DNA of 51,686 bases from an uncultured Spartobacteria bacterium (GCA_903901425.1 CAIURC010000134.1:1-51686), one strand, 5' to 3'. Shown: positions 1 through 7,947, counted from the stretch's first letter. The notes: generated by a model not told the origin, from the letters alone. Translations and numbers: made by a program.

Positions 1-1
1 A

Positions 2-196
2 ATTGCGGGGTCGCACGAAGCACGCGAACTGAATCTCCCGCTGGCTTTTACCATGTTTAGAAAACTGACCCCAATGGATCACCCGATCAAGGAGCGGGCG
101 GGGATCACGCAGGCCTGCCGGACTTCGTTGCAGGTGAAGTCGCATGGAGAGGAGCATGCGGAGCGCTGGTGGGAGGAGGGGCTCAAAACAGCGTGA
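2..196 (+). CDS. 3' end of an unidentified gene (partial)
   Basis: An open frame runs in from the window edge and stops with TGA at 194-196, giving the last 64 residues of a protein. The tail is charged and soluble (ends ERWWEEGLKTA) with no membrane segment. An internal ATG lies at 53, but the frame is open upstream of it, so the true start is probably outside the window. I do not recognise the family. The DNA just after the stop repeats the short motif tgaaccc, which can be seen near insertion-sequence ends, but nothing else supports that. It is read towards the minus-strand cassette that follows. Confidence 0.35.
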   Translation: MAGSHEARELNLPLAFTMFRKLTPMDHPIKERAGITQACRTSLQVKSHGEEHAERWWEEGLKTA

Positions 197-333
197 CCCC
201 TGAACCCAAAAACTGAACCCCGGCCGATCCGACGCCTTGGCTCGGCTTGCAAACCGCTGGATGGGTGCGAACCGCCTGTGTGCGGTGGGAGGGATGTGCG
301 GGGGGGTAGGGTGACGGAAACCCCTCTTCAGGT

Positions 334-1245
334 TCAGATCTCCGCGGTGTCCACCCACCAATTGCAATTGGCATCCATCCAGCAGCCGTGAATCGCGGCA
401 GGCGCCTCTTGAAAGGAGACTGTCGTCAAGGCCGCCCTCAAGGCAGGGTAATGCGATGCGGGCACCGCTGTGAACACCGCCGGAAAACACAGGGATTGAG
501 CCAACTCGAGAGCATTTTGGATGATGCGTGCTCCTTCTGATGGCTGCTTGAATCGAAATGAGCTCAGGTGCGCCGAGACCAGTTCTGCACCGTTGCCCGT
601 CCAGAGGCGTTTGCCACGCCGGGTGTCTTCGAGCCAAGCACCACCGTGCAATGGAATGGGGTTCATCTGACTGCGGAGATCGCGACGCCGGCCCATGGCG
701 ACGCAGTCATTACTGGAACTCCGGAAAGTTGAAGTGGTTAAAGTGGTCTGGCTTGGTTTCCTGAGCGTCATTCGCAAGATGATGATCTCTGCAATCTTCT
801 CGAAGCTAGGGATTCCCATGCGGCCGGTGTAATCGGAGGGGAGGCGGGCCGTGCCACCCATCACCACACTGTAACAGGAACGGAATTCGGTAAGCTCGAT
901 CTGGCGCCGGGCTTCAAGCATGAGGGCAGCCAGAACGCGCCCTTTGGAGGCGCCTGCGCTGACCTTCAAATCCGCCAGATAGTGGACGGGCCGGTTTAAA
1001 ACCTTCCTGCCATGCACTTTGATCCATCGCTCAACACGGACGAGGGTGCCGATCACTGCGCCCGAGTGCTCTGCTACCAGCAACGTGGCGGCTCCCATGG
1101 CGGCAAAGAACGGCAGGTACTTGCGGTCATGCGAAATTCGGAAGGTCTCGTCTGCGCCAAGCGGATACTGGAACTGGTGCTCGAACTGCTCCAGAGCCAG
1201 ACCGAGCCACTCTGGGGGAGCCTCGCGGAAGCTGTGGATGGTCAT
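334..1245 (-). CDS. GNAT-fold acyltransferase-like protein
   Basis: A 303-residue soluble protein. Residues about 50-150 look like a GNAT core: a strand with LLVAEHSGAVIGTLVRV, then a basic turn and a strand with YLADLKVSAGASKGRVLAAL, the usual site of the acetyl-CoA pyrophosphate loop, here with a G-rich but non-canonical sequence. The C-terminal 120 residues may hold a second, degenerate GNAT half. The start overlaps the stop of the upstream DUF3419 gene by 4 nt (ATGA), so the two are probably translationally coupled. The donor and acceptor cannot be read from the sequence. Given its partners, N-acylation of an amino-acid-derived product is a reasonable inference, not a demonstrated role. 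Confidence 0.7.
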   Translation of the reverse strand: MTIHSFREAPPEWLGLALEQFEHQFQYPLGADETFRISHDRKYLPFFAAMGAATLLVAEHSGAVIGTLVRVERWIKVHGRKVLNRPVHYLADLKVSAGASKGRVLAALMLEARRQIELTEFRSCYSVVMGGTARLPSDYTGRMGIPSFEKIAEIIILRMTLRKPSQTTLTTSTFRSSSNDCVAMGRRRDLRSQMNPIPLHGGAWLEDTRRGKRLWTGNGAELVSAHLSSFRFKQPSEGARIIQNALELAQSLCFPAVFTAVPASHYPALRAALTTVSFQEAPAAIHGCWMDANCNWWVDTAEI

Positions 1246-2261
1246 GGACGTATGCCAACAAAAATCCGTGGATAGAAGAATGAGCGGTCACGCGGCTCCA
1301 TTCGCCGGCCCCATTCGGCATCCCAGGCGATGGAATCGGTCAGGGTCTCGAAATGGAGCGAGGAATTCAACTGGCGGGCGATGAGTTTGCCGTTCGGTTT
1401 CAGGACGCGCGCGGCGGCGTTCAACGTCTGGGTGGCCTGTGCGGGCGAAAGCCAGTCCAAGATATTGGAGACGTGGACCATGTCAGCGCTTGCGGGCGGC
1501 AGTTCCGAGAGAACTGCCATCATGGTCCCGTGGTGCCAAACAACCTCTGTCCGGATGGGCTCGGAACGCTCCAGCCAATCGTATCGGTGACCGGGTGCAA
1601 AAGTACCCGTGTACATCTGATGGAGGAAGGGGTTGACGGCTGCTTCCTTGCGGGCGAAGGCCTCCTCGCTCCGATCGGCAAAGTGCTCGCAAAATGGCCG
1701 ACGCGGGTTTTGAACCGCTTGCTGGCCGAAGAGGGTCGTCAGGTTTGGAAGGGTCATGACCTTTGCGAGAGCCTCTCGTGGGCTGAATCCGTCGTGGATG
1801 AGGTCTCGCATGGCGGCAAAACAGCGTTCGTAGCGCCCGGCATGATCGGGACCGAGTTCGGCTACCAGCCCCAGCGGCCCGAAGATGGTCGCGGGCAGTT
1901 GCAGCGTTGCCAGCAGAGCTTTCAGTGTATTGCGGCGTTCCGATGGGGGCATGGGTTCGTGACCCAGAATTTGGCAAATGACCTCCGGCGGGGTTGTTCC
2001 GGCCAGGTGCAGTTTCAATTGTGCGAGGGCGATTTGGGCCGGATTCATGTCCACCGCATGGATGCGTGCCAGCGGACGGCGTGCAAGCGGAATGACGGTC
2101 TCTCCACCGGAGGCGATCATGACCACAACACCGTCGCGCGGCAGCGTCTCCGCGATTTCGCAGTCCAGACGTGGGTCTTCACGGACCTGAGCAAAAGCGA
2201 GGGGGAGGGTGGAGGCTTCGATGGCCCATGGATCAGGTGCGTTCACGTTTGAAGATGGCAT
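1242..2261 (-). CDS. DUF3419 (BtaA-like) S-adenosylmethionine 3-amino-3-carboxypropyl transferase
   Basis: 339 residues from the ATG at 2261; a TTG at 2300 in the same frame is a weaker alternative. The SAM-binding part has the family pattern ASGGE-TVIPLARR then AVDMNPAQ, and the C-terminal half has HVSNILDWLSPAQ followed by VLKPNGKLIARQLNS, as in BtaA proteins. Family members move the aminocarboxypropyl group of SAM rather than its methyl. The best known, BtaA, makes diacylglycerylhomoserine, the precursor of betaine lipids. No BtaB methyltransferase is adjacent, so a betaine lipid is not assured. The gene sits between a diiron oxidase plus a desaturase remnant and a GNAT protein, all overlapping, which points to a dedicated small pathway. 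Confidence 0.8.
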   Translation of the reverse strand: MPSSNVNAPDPWAIEASTLPLAFAQVREDPRLDCEIAETLPRDGVVVMIASGGETVIPLARRPLARIHAVDMNPAQIALAQLKLHLAGTTPPEVICQILGHEPMPPSERRNTLKALLATLQLPATIFGPLGLVAELGPDHAGRYERCFAAMRDLIHDGFSPREALAKVMTLPNLTTLFGQQAVQNPRRPFCEHFADRSEEAFARKEAAVNPFLHQMYTGTFAPGHRYDWLERSEPIRTEVVWHHGTMMAVLSELPPASADMVHVSNILDWLSPAQATQTLNAAARVLKPNGKLIARQLNSSLHFETLTDSIAWDAEWGRRMEPRDRSFFYPRIFVGIRP

Positions 2262-2747
2262 GGAGACCAAAAAGAGGATGCCGGAGGCGTGCAGATCCAA
2301 GTTTGCAGTGCAAACGCAGGACCACCTTGGACGCAGTCATGACCACAGACGGCATGAGCCTGAGTAAAAAGCGCCCGACAAAAACAGCTCCATTCCCAAT
2401 CAAACAGCATCTGGGTGATCAAGGCGTGCAGGCTCGGGAACGGGGCGTGTGCACAGGGAAACCGATGCCGTATTCAGGATGCGATTCTCCATCAAAGTAC
2501 CGTGGACGGTCTCATGGGTGAAAAGACGGATCCCATGCAAGGAAGCCGCCACGAGCAAGGAGATCGACATCTTCAGGAGAAACGGCCAAGCGATTGTTGC
2601 CTGAGTGGCGACGGCGATCGAACCGGCGGCACATCCCAGATAAAACAGGGCGAACACCGCGCCCCGCGCCAAATGACGGCCTGCGGAACGTGCCAGACAT
2701 CGTCGGAGAACTTCGGGAGCCGATCGGAGTGAGGTCGGCACATTCAT
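2233..2747 (-). pseudogene. fatty acid desaturase-like gene, truncated and frameshifted
   Basis: The ATG at 2747 overlaps the diiron oxidase stop by 4 nt. The first 115 codons encode two hydrophobic segments and then HGIRLFTHETVHG, which matches the first histidine box (HxxxH) of membrane fatty acid desaturases. The frame hits a stop at 2400-2402, before any second or third histidine box. In another frame the DNA from about 2400 continues to a stop at 2233-2235 with a basic tail (LHAIFKRERT), overlapping the DUF3419 start by 29 nt as an operon gene would. Total remaining length is about 171 codons against about 300 for the family, so a frameshift plus an internal deletion is likely. Inactive as written; the family call rests on one His box. 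Confidence 0.5.
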
Positions 2748-3532
2748 GGGGTCAAGCGTGCCTCCTGCCACAGATCTTCATACAGGCGGTTGAACACATG
2801 GAGTCCGAGATGCACCCCCTCTTCGACCAGTCGACGTCGTTCGCTTCCGGAATCCCAAGCCTCTGTCACAACCTCAAAAAAATCCCCCGCATGGCGTCGG
2901 TCGATTTCGGCGTGCAGCGTGTAGTGCACGAGTCGAATCTGGTTGATCCATCCTCGATTCACGACGGCCTGGCCGATGAGGGCTGAGAGGTCGGCAAAGA
3001 CATACTCGATGACTCCAAGGCACCCGAAAGCCATCTCCACGGGTTCCATCAGGCAAGTGCCCATGAGGCTGGTGTTAAAGGCGCGCACGGAAGCGCCTTC
3101 GCGGTCCAGGCCCCCTGGCCCAATTGCACCCAAGGTTTCCAGGAAGCGCACAAAGGTCAGATCATGCGAAAGGGCAGGGTCCATCCGACTTCCATCTTCA
3201 GCGCTGCCATGTTCCTCCATGAGGTTGTGGACCAAACCTTTCCGCAATGATGAACTCGGCTGGCGCGCCATGAGCGCTGCCATGGGGCGTGAAAAGTAGC
3301 GCACGGCGAAGAAGAATTGCCGTTGAGTCCGCGCAAACTCTTCCCGGCTCATCTCACCGTTCAAAAGGCTGTTGAAGAACGCGTTCTGCGCGATCGCCTT
3401 CGTATGCGCCTGATTTTCGACCCAAGTGATCATCTCAACTGGATGTTTGAGCTCCACCGGGTGCTGGCTGGAGCCATATCCTCTTGCCGCTCCACATTCT
3501 TCCGAGACGTTTGGATGTGGCAATCCGTCCAT
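2744..3532 (-). CDS. heme-oxygenase-like diiron oxidase (HDO; PqqC/CADD/TenA-like fold)
   Basis: 262 residues, all helical and soluble. Metal ligand candidates fit the HDO pattern: E106/E107 in NLMEEHG, H123 in HDLTFVRFLETLG, E176 in VIEYVF, and the terminal H207-x3-D211-x2-H214. Known HDOs oxidise amino-acid or fatty-acid-like substrates (for example UndA, BesC, CADD, SznF). TenA thiaminases share the fold but lack these iron ligands. The first about 33 residues look non-conserved; an internal ATG at 3433 (MITWVENQ) may be the real start. It is first of the overlapping cassette 3532-334 and so probably carries out the oxidative step on whatever the DUF3419 and GNAT enzymes handle. The substrate is unknown. 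Confidence 0.75.
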   Translation of the reverse strand: MDGLPHPNVSEECGAARGYGSSQHPVELKHPVEMITWVENQAHTKAIAQNAFFNSLLNGEMSREEFARTQRQFFFAVRYFSRPMAALMARQPSSSLRKGLVHNLMEEHGSAEDGSRMDPALSHDLTFVRFLETLGAIGPGGLDREGASVRAFNTSLMGTCLMEPVEMAFGCLGVIEYVFADLSALIGQAVVNRGWINQIRLVHYTLHAEIDRRHAGDFFEVVTEAWDSGSERRRLVEEGVHLGLHVFNRLYEDLWQEARLTP

Positions 3533-3583
3533 TCGGTGGGTTCATTTTAGGCGGTCAGGAGTCCAAACGCCGGGCACTCTGGG

Positions 3584-4633
3584 TCAGAGTTTGCGTTTGT
3601 GGACAAAGCGTTTTCCGGTGCCTTTTTCAATCAAGACCAATTCCTGCCCTTCTGCGATCCAGTCGTATTCAGCCACGCCGTTCTCCCTTCCAAGAATGAC
3701 TTTTCCACCTTGAACCGAACCCTTGGACACCTTCATTTCCACGGTCAAATAACAGACGCCGGAGGCGGTGAACTGCATGGTCTGCTGCGCACCCGCGGGA
3801 TGGGGGCCGCGCCAAAGCCCCACCAACCCCTGCTTTGAATCGCCTTTAACCCTTGAAAGCTGCATCGGCGAAACGCCCTCGCCAATGATCAGAATTTCTT
3901 CTGCGAGACTGTACTTCTGTGCAGGGACGCTCTCCCCTGCTTGGGAAAGGAACAGCTGGCCTTTTTCCGCCCTATAATCAAACGCAAGGGTCGCTCCAAA
4001 AATAGAAACCACGGTCCCATCCGGGGCCACGCTCAGTTCCATTCCCAACCCGCCTTCGCTGGTTTGGGTTGGGAACCGTTCCCCCACCAGCGCCGCATGG
4101 GGCTTACTTTCCGATGGGGCTTTCTCAACGCTTTCGCCTGCCGCTTGAAGATCCGAGGAACCAACGCACGCACACACGCCCAGCCACAGGCCAACACAGG
4201 ACTTCAGGCTGCAGGCGCTCGTGCCTCGCATCCAACGCCCCGCCCAAACCCCCGCCCAGGCCACCAGACTGATCAGGCCGTAAATCACAAACTCCAACGG
4301 CCAGAGATTGTGCGAGGACGGATCCCGTAGCATCTGGACCACCGCCAACGCCGGAAACGCCGCCATGGTCATGCTGCCATGGAGGGCAACAGACCCTCTC
4401 CCCAAAAAACCGAGCACCACTCCGGTCAACAGCAGAAGCAGAAAGCTCAGTCCGGAAGCCTGTTCAATCGACGTTTTCAGCAGACTGTAGAACCCCTCCT
4501 GCCCCGTTTCCGCACCAAGCCGCCAGGCGGGAAAAAGAAAGGCAGCCAAACCAAGAAAAGGCGCCGCGACCGCGCTGAGAACCACCGCGTGCTTCGGTAA
4601 ATGTGCCCCAAAACGGGCGATGCTTTTTTTCAT
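3584..4633 (-). CDS. membrane protein with C-terminal extracytoplasmic domain, function unknown
   Basis: 349 residues. The N-terminal 140 residues hold four hydrophobic segments: about 17-38, two around 62-100, and about 115-135. A short basic stretch follows. The C-terminal 200 residues are polar, rich in alternating hydrophobic residues and glycine, and look like a small beta domain (for example GMELSVAPDGTVVSIFGATL). A further hydrophobic stretch with Cys near residues 143-155 separates the two. I recognise no family and no catalytic motif. The gene stands alone between the diiron oxidase cassette and a divergent SGNH hydrolase; the start is the first ATG, at 4633. Confidence 0.7.
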   Translation of the reverse strand: MKKSIARFGAHLPKHAVVLSAVAAPFLGLAAFLFPAWRLGAETGQEGFYSLLKTSIEQASGLSFLLLLLTGVVLGFLGRGSVALHGSMTMAAFPALAVVQMLRDPSSHNLWPLEFVIYGLISLVAWAGVWAGRWMRGTSACSLKSCVGLWLGVCACVGSSDLQAAGESVEKAPSESKPHAALVGERFPTQTSEGGLGMELSVAPDGTVVSIFGATLAFDYRAEKGQLFLSQAGESVPAQKYSLAEEILIIGEGVSPMQLSRVKGDSKQGLVGLWRGPHPAGAQQTMQFTASGVCYLTVEMKVSKGSVQGGKVILGRENGVAEYDWIAEGQELVLIEKGTGKRFVHKRKL

Positions 4634-4696
4634 TCCCCGGAGAATCGCATGCCCTCAGGCAAAACACGAAATCGATAAACTTAAGGAAAGCATCGA

Positions 4697-4849
4697 TCAG
4701 ATCAATGCAGCGGGCTTGCCCTGCACAAGTCGTTTGAGCGTCACCATAAGGACGCCCGCAGTTAGGCCTCGGGTTCCCGACAGGGCTCCGAGGAGTCCGG
4801 CCTCGTCCAGAATGCCTACGGGTGGTGCTATGAACCACTCGGATTGCAA
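4697..4849 (-). CDS. possible 50-residue membrane peptide
   Basis: A short frame with a TTG start (4849) and TGA (4699-4697), lying 64 nt upstream of the membrane protein gene on the same strand. The peptide reads as one amphipathic or hydrophobic helix (GLLGALSGTRGLTAGVLMV) followed by a basic tail (TLKRLVQGK). The frame stays open further upstream to about 4910 without an ATG. There is no clear ribosome binding site and no recognised family. It could be chance reading frame in GC-rich DNA. Confidence 0.2.
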   Translation of the reverse strand: MQSEWFIAPPVGILDEAGLLGALSGTRGLTAGVLMVTLKRLVQGKPAALI

Positions 4850-5159
4850 GGAATTCGCTTTTTCGGGCGGATCACGGGAAACGCTTGGGGAGCGGATTGG
4901 GGCAGAAGGAGAGAGGGGGGGCTGATGCGCCTAAATTTGGCGCTTGCGCGAGGAGCGAGGCTTTCCGGTTGCTGAAGCCTAATGCGATGAGCGAAAAGCG
5001 GGGAAGTCTTTCCCGCGCGGGAGCGAAAAAAATGTTGGTGGAAAGTGTGGGAGCCTCAGTGTTACAGAGGATGGGATTGTCTTGGAAAGAAGGCGGCTCC
5101 CTGTGTGCCTTTCTTTGCGATGGTCTTTCATTCATCCCGATTTTTTTCTCCAGAAGCTT
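4850..5159. other. intergenic stretch, no feature recognised
   Basis: Divergent spacer between the minus-strand membrane protein side and the plus-strand SGNH hydrolase. It must carry the hydrolase promoter, but I see no convincing -35/-10 pair. The last 30 bases before the ATG are T/C-rich (gatttttttctccag) and lack a Shine-Dalgarno sequence. Confidence 0.4.
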
Positions 5160-5945
5160 ATGCGAAACACCCCAGGCCTTCATTCTCTCGCGGCACTCCT
5201 TGGAGTGGGCCTGTTGCTGCCTTCCCTCCGGGCGGAACCGGGACCCGGAGATGCGGACTTTGCGTCCGGCAAAGACACGGCGCGGCATCAGCAGAAGGTG
5301 GCTGCGGTTCGCTCGGGCGAGTATGATTTGGCGTTGGTGGGTGACTCCATCACGCAGTGTTTGGAGTCGGGCGGCGAATGGGCGCCGCTGCAAGCGGTGT
5401 GGGAGAAATACTACGCTCCTCTCAAGGCCATCAATCTGGGGTATTCCGGATACCGGACAGAAAATATTCTATGGAATCTGCAGAACGGAGAACTGGATTT
5501 CGGAAGGTCGCCAAAGGTGTTTCGAATTCTGATCGGCACGAACAACACGGATGACCAGCACTACAAGACTGTGCACTCGGGTGAGCAGACTTTCGCGGGG
5601 ATAAAGGCCATCGTGGAATTGATCCGGAGCCGGCATCCGGCGAGTCGGATTCTTTTGGTTAAAATTCTCCCCTGCGGTGGCCCGGGGGATCTGACCGACT
5701 ACAAGCGCAAATACAATCGTTCCGCCCAAGCCATGGAATCGGTCCGGCGCGTCAATGAGCTCTTGGAAACGTTGGTGGATGGGCGGCACGTCTTTTGTGT
5801 GGATGTGGGAAACGTCTTTCGCCGGGCTGATGGTACGCTGGACACTGAACGGATGCCGGACCTCGTTCACCCGAATGCCGCGGGGGCGGAAGCGATGGCA
5901 GCGGCTTTGGATCCGACCCTGCGCCGTTTGCTTGAGGAGCGGTAG
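5160..5945 (+). CDS. secreted SGNH/GDSL-family hydrolase
   Basis: 261 residues from the ATG at 5160, chosen because it begins with a good signal peptide (MRNTPG then a hydrophobic run ending SLRAEP, cleavage near residue 25). Block I is LVGDSIT with the nucleophile Ser63. Block II Gly lies in NLGYSGYRT, block III is GTNN, and block V is DLVHPN with the catalytic Asp and His. This layout resembles the platelet-activating-factor acetylhydrolase gamma-like and carbohydrate O-acetylesterase branch of SGNH enzymes. It probably removes acetyl or other ester groups from a polysaccharide outside the cytoplasm. Single gene, no operon partner. An ATG at 5082 in frame would put a non-signal leader in front and is less likely. 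Confidence 0.85.
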   Translation: MRNTPGLHSLAALLGVGLLLPSLRAEPGPGDADFASGKDTARHQQKVAAVRSGEYDLALVGDSITQCLESGGEWAPLQAVWEKYYAPLKAINLGYSGYRTENILWNLQNGELDFGRSPKVFRILIGTNNTDDQHYKTVHSGEQTFAGIKAIVELIRSRHPASRILLVKILPCGGPGDLTDYKRKYNRSAQAMESVRRVNELLETLVDGRHVFCVDVGNVFRRADGTLDTERMPDLVHPNAAGAEAMAAALDPTLRRLLEER

Positions 5946-6251
5946 AGGTTGTCGGGAGCTGGCCAGGCGGTTGCGGCGTGCGCATCGGGGCGGGCGATCG
6001 CAGGTTTAGGAACCAGAAGGGCGGGCCAGGCCCGAGAAGAAAGCGGTCTTGCAGCGGCAAAGACATCGAGATTGAAAGACGAGGGAATCGCCGAAGGTGT
6101 GGACGGCATCCTGCCGGATGCGGCCCCGGGGTGGGGCGGTAGTCCATTGCCCTGCCCCTGATCCAGTGCCGGCACCCAGCGATTTCGCAAGCGAAGCTCA
6201 CGCCGGAACAGGCCGCCGAGGTGCTCCTGAAACAAGAAGTGGGATGGAGCC
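5946..6251 (+). other. intergenic stretch with a possible antitoxin remnant
   Basis: No intact gene. The last 90 bases read, in the frame ending TAA about 20 nt inside the PIN pseudogene, LTPEQAAEVLLKQEVGWSHE. That position and overlap are what the C terminus of a VapB-type antitoxin upstream of its VapC would have, but no start or DNA-binding part can be found upstream. Treat as a tentative remnant. Confidence 0.25.
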
Positions 6252-6697
6252 ATGAAGCTACTCGACGTTAATCTTTGGCTGGCCTTGGTTCTCTCCAAAC
6301 GCACGCACCACCGGGCGGCTCGTGCTTAGCTGAAAGGCTGGCTGGGAGTGCCAGCCTGTGCTTTTGCCGCGTCACCCAGCAGGGATTGCTGCGGTTGCTC
6401 ACTACCGCCGAGGTGCTGGTTGGCTGTGGAAATCCTCTGCTAATCAACCGGGAGGCATGGGACGTGAGCGGCGGTTTTCTGAAGGATGAGCGCTTCACCC
6501 TCGCCAACGAAACTGAAGGCGTGGAGGAAACCTAGAAGGTTTTGGCCATCCACAACACGCATTCTCCGAAACTGGGGCTCGATGCCTACTTGGCCGCCTT
6601 TTCCATTCGTTTGGGGTTCCAGATGATCACCATCGACAGGGCATTCTCGCAATTCAGCGGGCTGGATCTGCTGGTGTTGAGGGCGCGAAAATTCTGA
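6252..6697 (+). pseudogene. VapC-like PIN-domain toxin, decayed
   Basis: The ATG at 6252 opens MKLLDVNLWLALVLSK, the PIN N terminus with the first catalytic Asp. The frame breaks at a TAG (6328-6330) where a Trp is expected, and a base is lost a few codons later. It continues in another frame through LCFCRVTQQGLLRLLTT, hits a second TAG in place of Trp (about 6532), and finishes with LGLDAYLAAFSIRLG and QMITIDRAFSQF, which hold the later PIN acidic residues. Intact length would be about 148 residues, normal for VapC. Two nonsense changes of Trp and one frameshift make it non-functional. No working antitoxin is next to it. Confidence 0.75.
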
Positions 6698-6912
6698 ACG
6701 CATGGGAAACATGCTTTTTCCTCCACGTGTGACAGGGGGCTGAGTGCAAAACGGGAAAAAAAGGCGGCGGTTTCACCGGATTGCGGGATGGCACAAACCA
6801 TCCAAATTGAATTTCCCTGTGCCTTTTCTTGCCGGTATGAGTGACGGCGGGAGATGAGGGCTTTTCGCCCTGACTCCATTCGGACGCGGGGACACCCTCT
6901 TCCATGGATTCG

Positions 6913-7257
6913 TCATTCCCGCGCCTTCTCCTGTCCTCCGGGTTGAATCACGAGGTGTTGTGCCTCGATGTTTGCCCGAAATGGAGGCGGCAGAGTCGAC
7001 CAGTCATGGGCATCCACCAGAAACGGCAGGTTGCTTTCACTGAATGCCTCTCTGAGCTTTGCAAGGACAAGGCCCGCGGGGGCCTTTGACTCCGCAGGGT
7101 GCCGGATTACAAGGTCCAGATCGCTGAGTTCATGCCCCGAACCGTCCACGCGACTGCCATAAGCCCACACCTCTGCATTCGGCACGAACTGGTTCAAGAT
7201 CCGTTCAAGTTCCGTGCGGTCCTGAGCCCGGACCCGGAGTGCGTCAACGATTTCCAT
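6913..7257 (-). CDS. mntA: MntA-type minimal nucleotidyltransferase antitoxin
   Basis: 114 residues with the polymerase-beta signature GSRVDG then SDLDLVI: Gly34-Ser35 and the metal-binding Asp46 and Asp48, close to the N terminus as in minimal nucleotidyltransferases. In characterised HepT-MntA systems this protein adds AMP units to HepT and silences it. The start overlaps the end of the HepT gene by 14 nt, giving toxin-then-antitoxin order. A third carboxylate is plausible at Asp82/Asp85 (LVDAHDW). Length is normal for the family and no damage is visible. Its partner lacks the conserved His (see HepT), so its present role is uncertain. Confidence 0.85.
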   Translation of the reverse strand: MEIVDALRVRAQDRTELERILNQFVPNAEVWAYGSRVDGSGHELSDLDLVIRHPAESKAPAGLVLAKLREAFSESNLPFLVDAHDWSTLPPPFRANIEAQHLVIQPGGQEKARE

Positions 7258-7672
7258 GTTTAGCGATCAGGGTGTCTGTGAGCCGCTGGGCGTCTTTCTG
7301 AAACACCTCGATGAGCCCCAGCGTGTGTTCGGCAAATTCCACGCCGTAATCCTGCGCCGTGCTGTTCCGGTTGTCGCGATACGCAAACCAGCGTTCCAGT
7401 TCCTCAGGAGAAAGCAGTCCATGGAGGGCTGAATGCCGGAGAACGTCTTTGTAGATGAGCTCATCCACTTTCTTGGGAGTGCCTGTGTACTCCTTGAGGA
7501 TCTTTCGGAGTAATTTCCCGATGGTTTCAAGCGTGAGCTCAAAACTCTTCACCACCGCGTTACGAGCCACCTCGTAGTCAATGCTGCCGGGTTCGCACGC
7601 CTTCAGGATTTGCAGCGAGCGTTCCAAGGTCAAACAGCAGCGTTGAAGATGGTCAAAGTGGATGGGGTTCAT
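7244..7672 (-). CDS. HepT-like HEPN-domain protein with altered RNase motif
   Basis: 142 residues from ATG 7672 (MNPIHFDHL), all alpha-helical, matching the HI0074/HepT 'nucleotidyltransferase substrate-binding' family. The expected R-x4-6-H ribonuclease motif region reads YRDNRNSTAQDYG (residues 98-110): the Arg is present but the histidine position holds Gln107. This suggests a dead or altered RNase. The Tyr target two residues on (Tyr109) is kept. The start codon overlaps the stop of the UPF0175 gene by 4 nt, and the 3' end overlaps MntA. The frame extends 16 codons further upstream, but that region belongs to the UPF0175 gene. Confidence 0.85.
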   Translation of the reverse strand: MNPIHFDHLQRCCLTLERSLQILKACEPGSIDYEVARNAVVKSFELTLETIGKLLRKILKEYTGTPKKVDELIYKDVLRHSALHGLLSPEELERWFAYRDNRNSTAQDYGVEFAEHTLGLIEVFQKDAQRLTDTLIAKHGNR

Positions 7673-7947
7673 TGGCAAAATCTTTTTGGCACGGAGCACC
7701 AGGGCGCCTGTGCAAGCCACTTCGAAGCCACATCCATTTCGATGACTGCTACGCCGCTTCTTTTGGCCCCGTTCAAGAATGCCGCTCTGCCCATCCCTGC
7801 CATCAGGGCAGCCTGGCCGGAGGGGATCTCCCCCAGTTTGAAGTATTTCAAGGCCGGAAAAAACGCGCTGCCCTGTTCCAACTCCGCGCGGCTCTTTCCC
7901 TGCAAGGTCAGGCAGTTCGGACGCTTGATGGAAAGTGTCGCTGTCAC
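7669..7947 (-). CDS. UPF0175-family antitoxin-like protein
   Basis: 92 residues. The core ALKYFKLGEIPSGQAALMAG then GRAAFLN matches the UPF0175 helix-turn-helix-like block, which is usually the antitoxin of a DUF3368 PIN toxin. The C-terminal 20 residues after VIEMDV (ASKWLAQAPWCSVPK) do not look like the acidic tail normal for the family and may come from a local rearrangement. No PIN toxin follows. Instead the stop overlaps the HepT start (ATGA), so this gene appears to head the HepT-MntA transcript and could act as its repressor. The family call is from the core only. Confidence 0.65.
   Translation of the reverse strand: MTATLSIKRPNCLTLQGKSRAELEQGSAFFPALKYFKLGEIPSGQAALMAGMGRAAFLNGAKRSGVAVIEMDVASKWLAQAPWCSVPKRFCQ

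Noticed and set aside
1353-2252. A 299-codon plus-strand frame
   Set aside because: Antisense to the DUF3419 gene; composition is that of a shadow frame.
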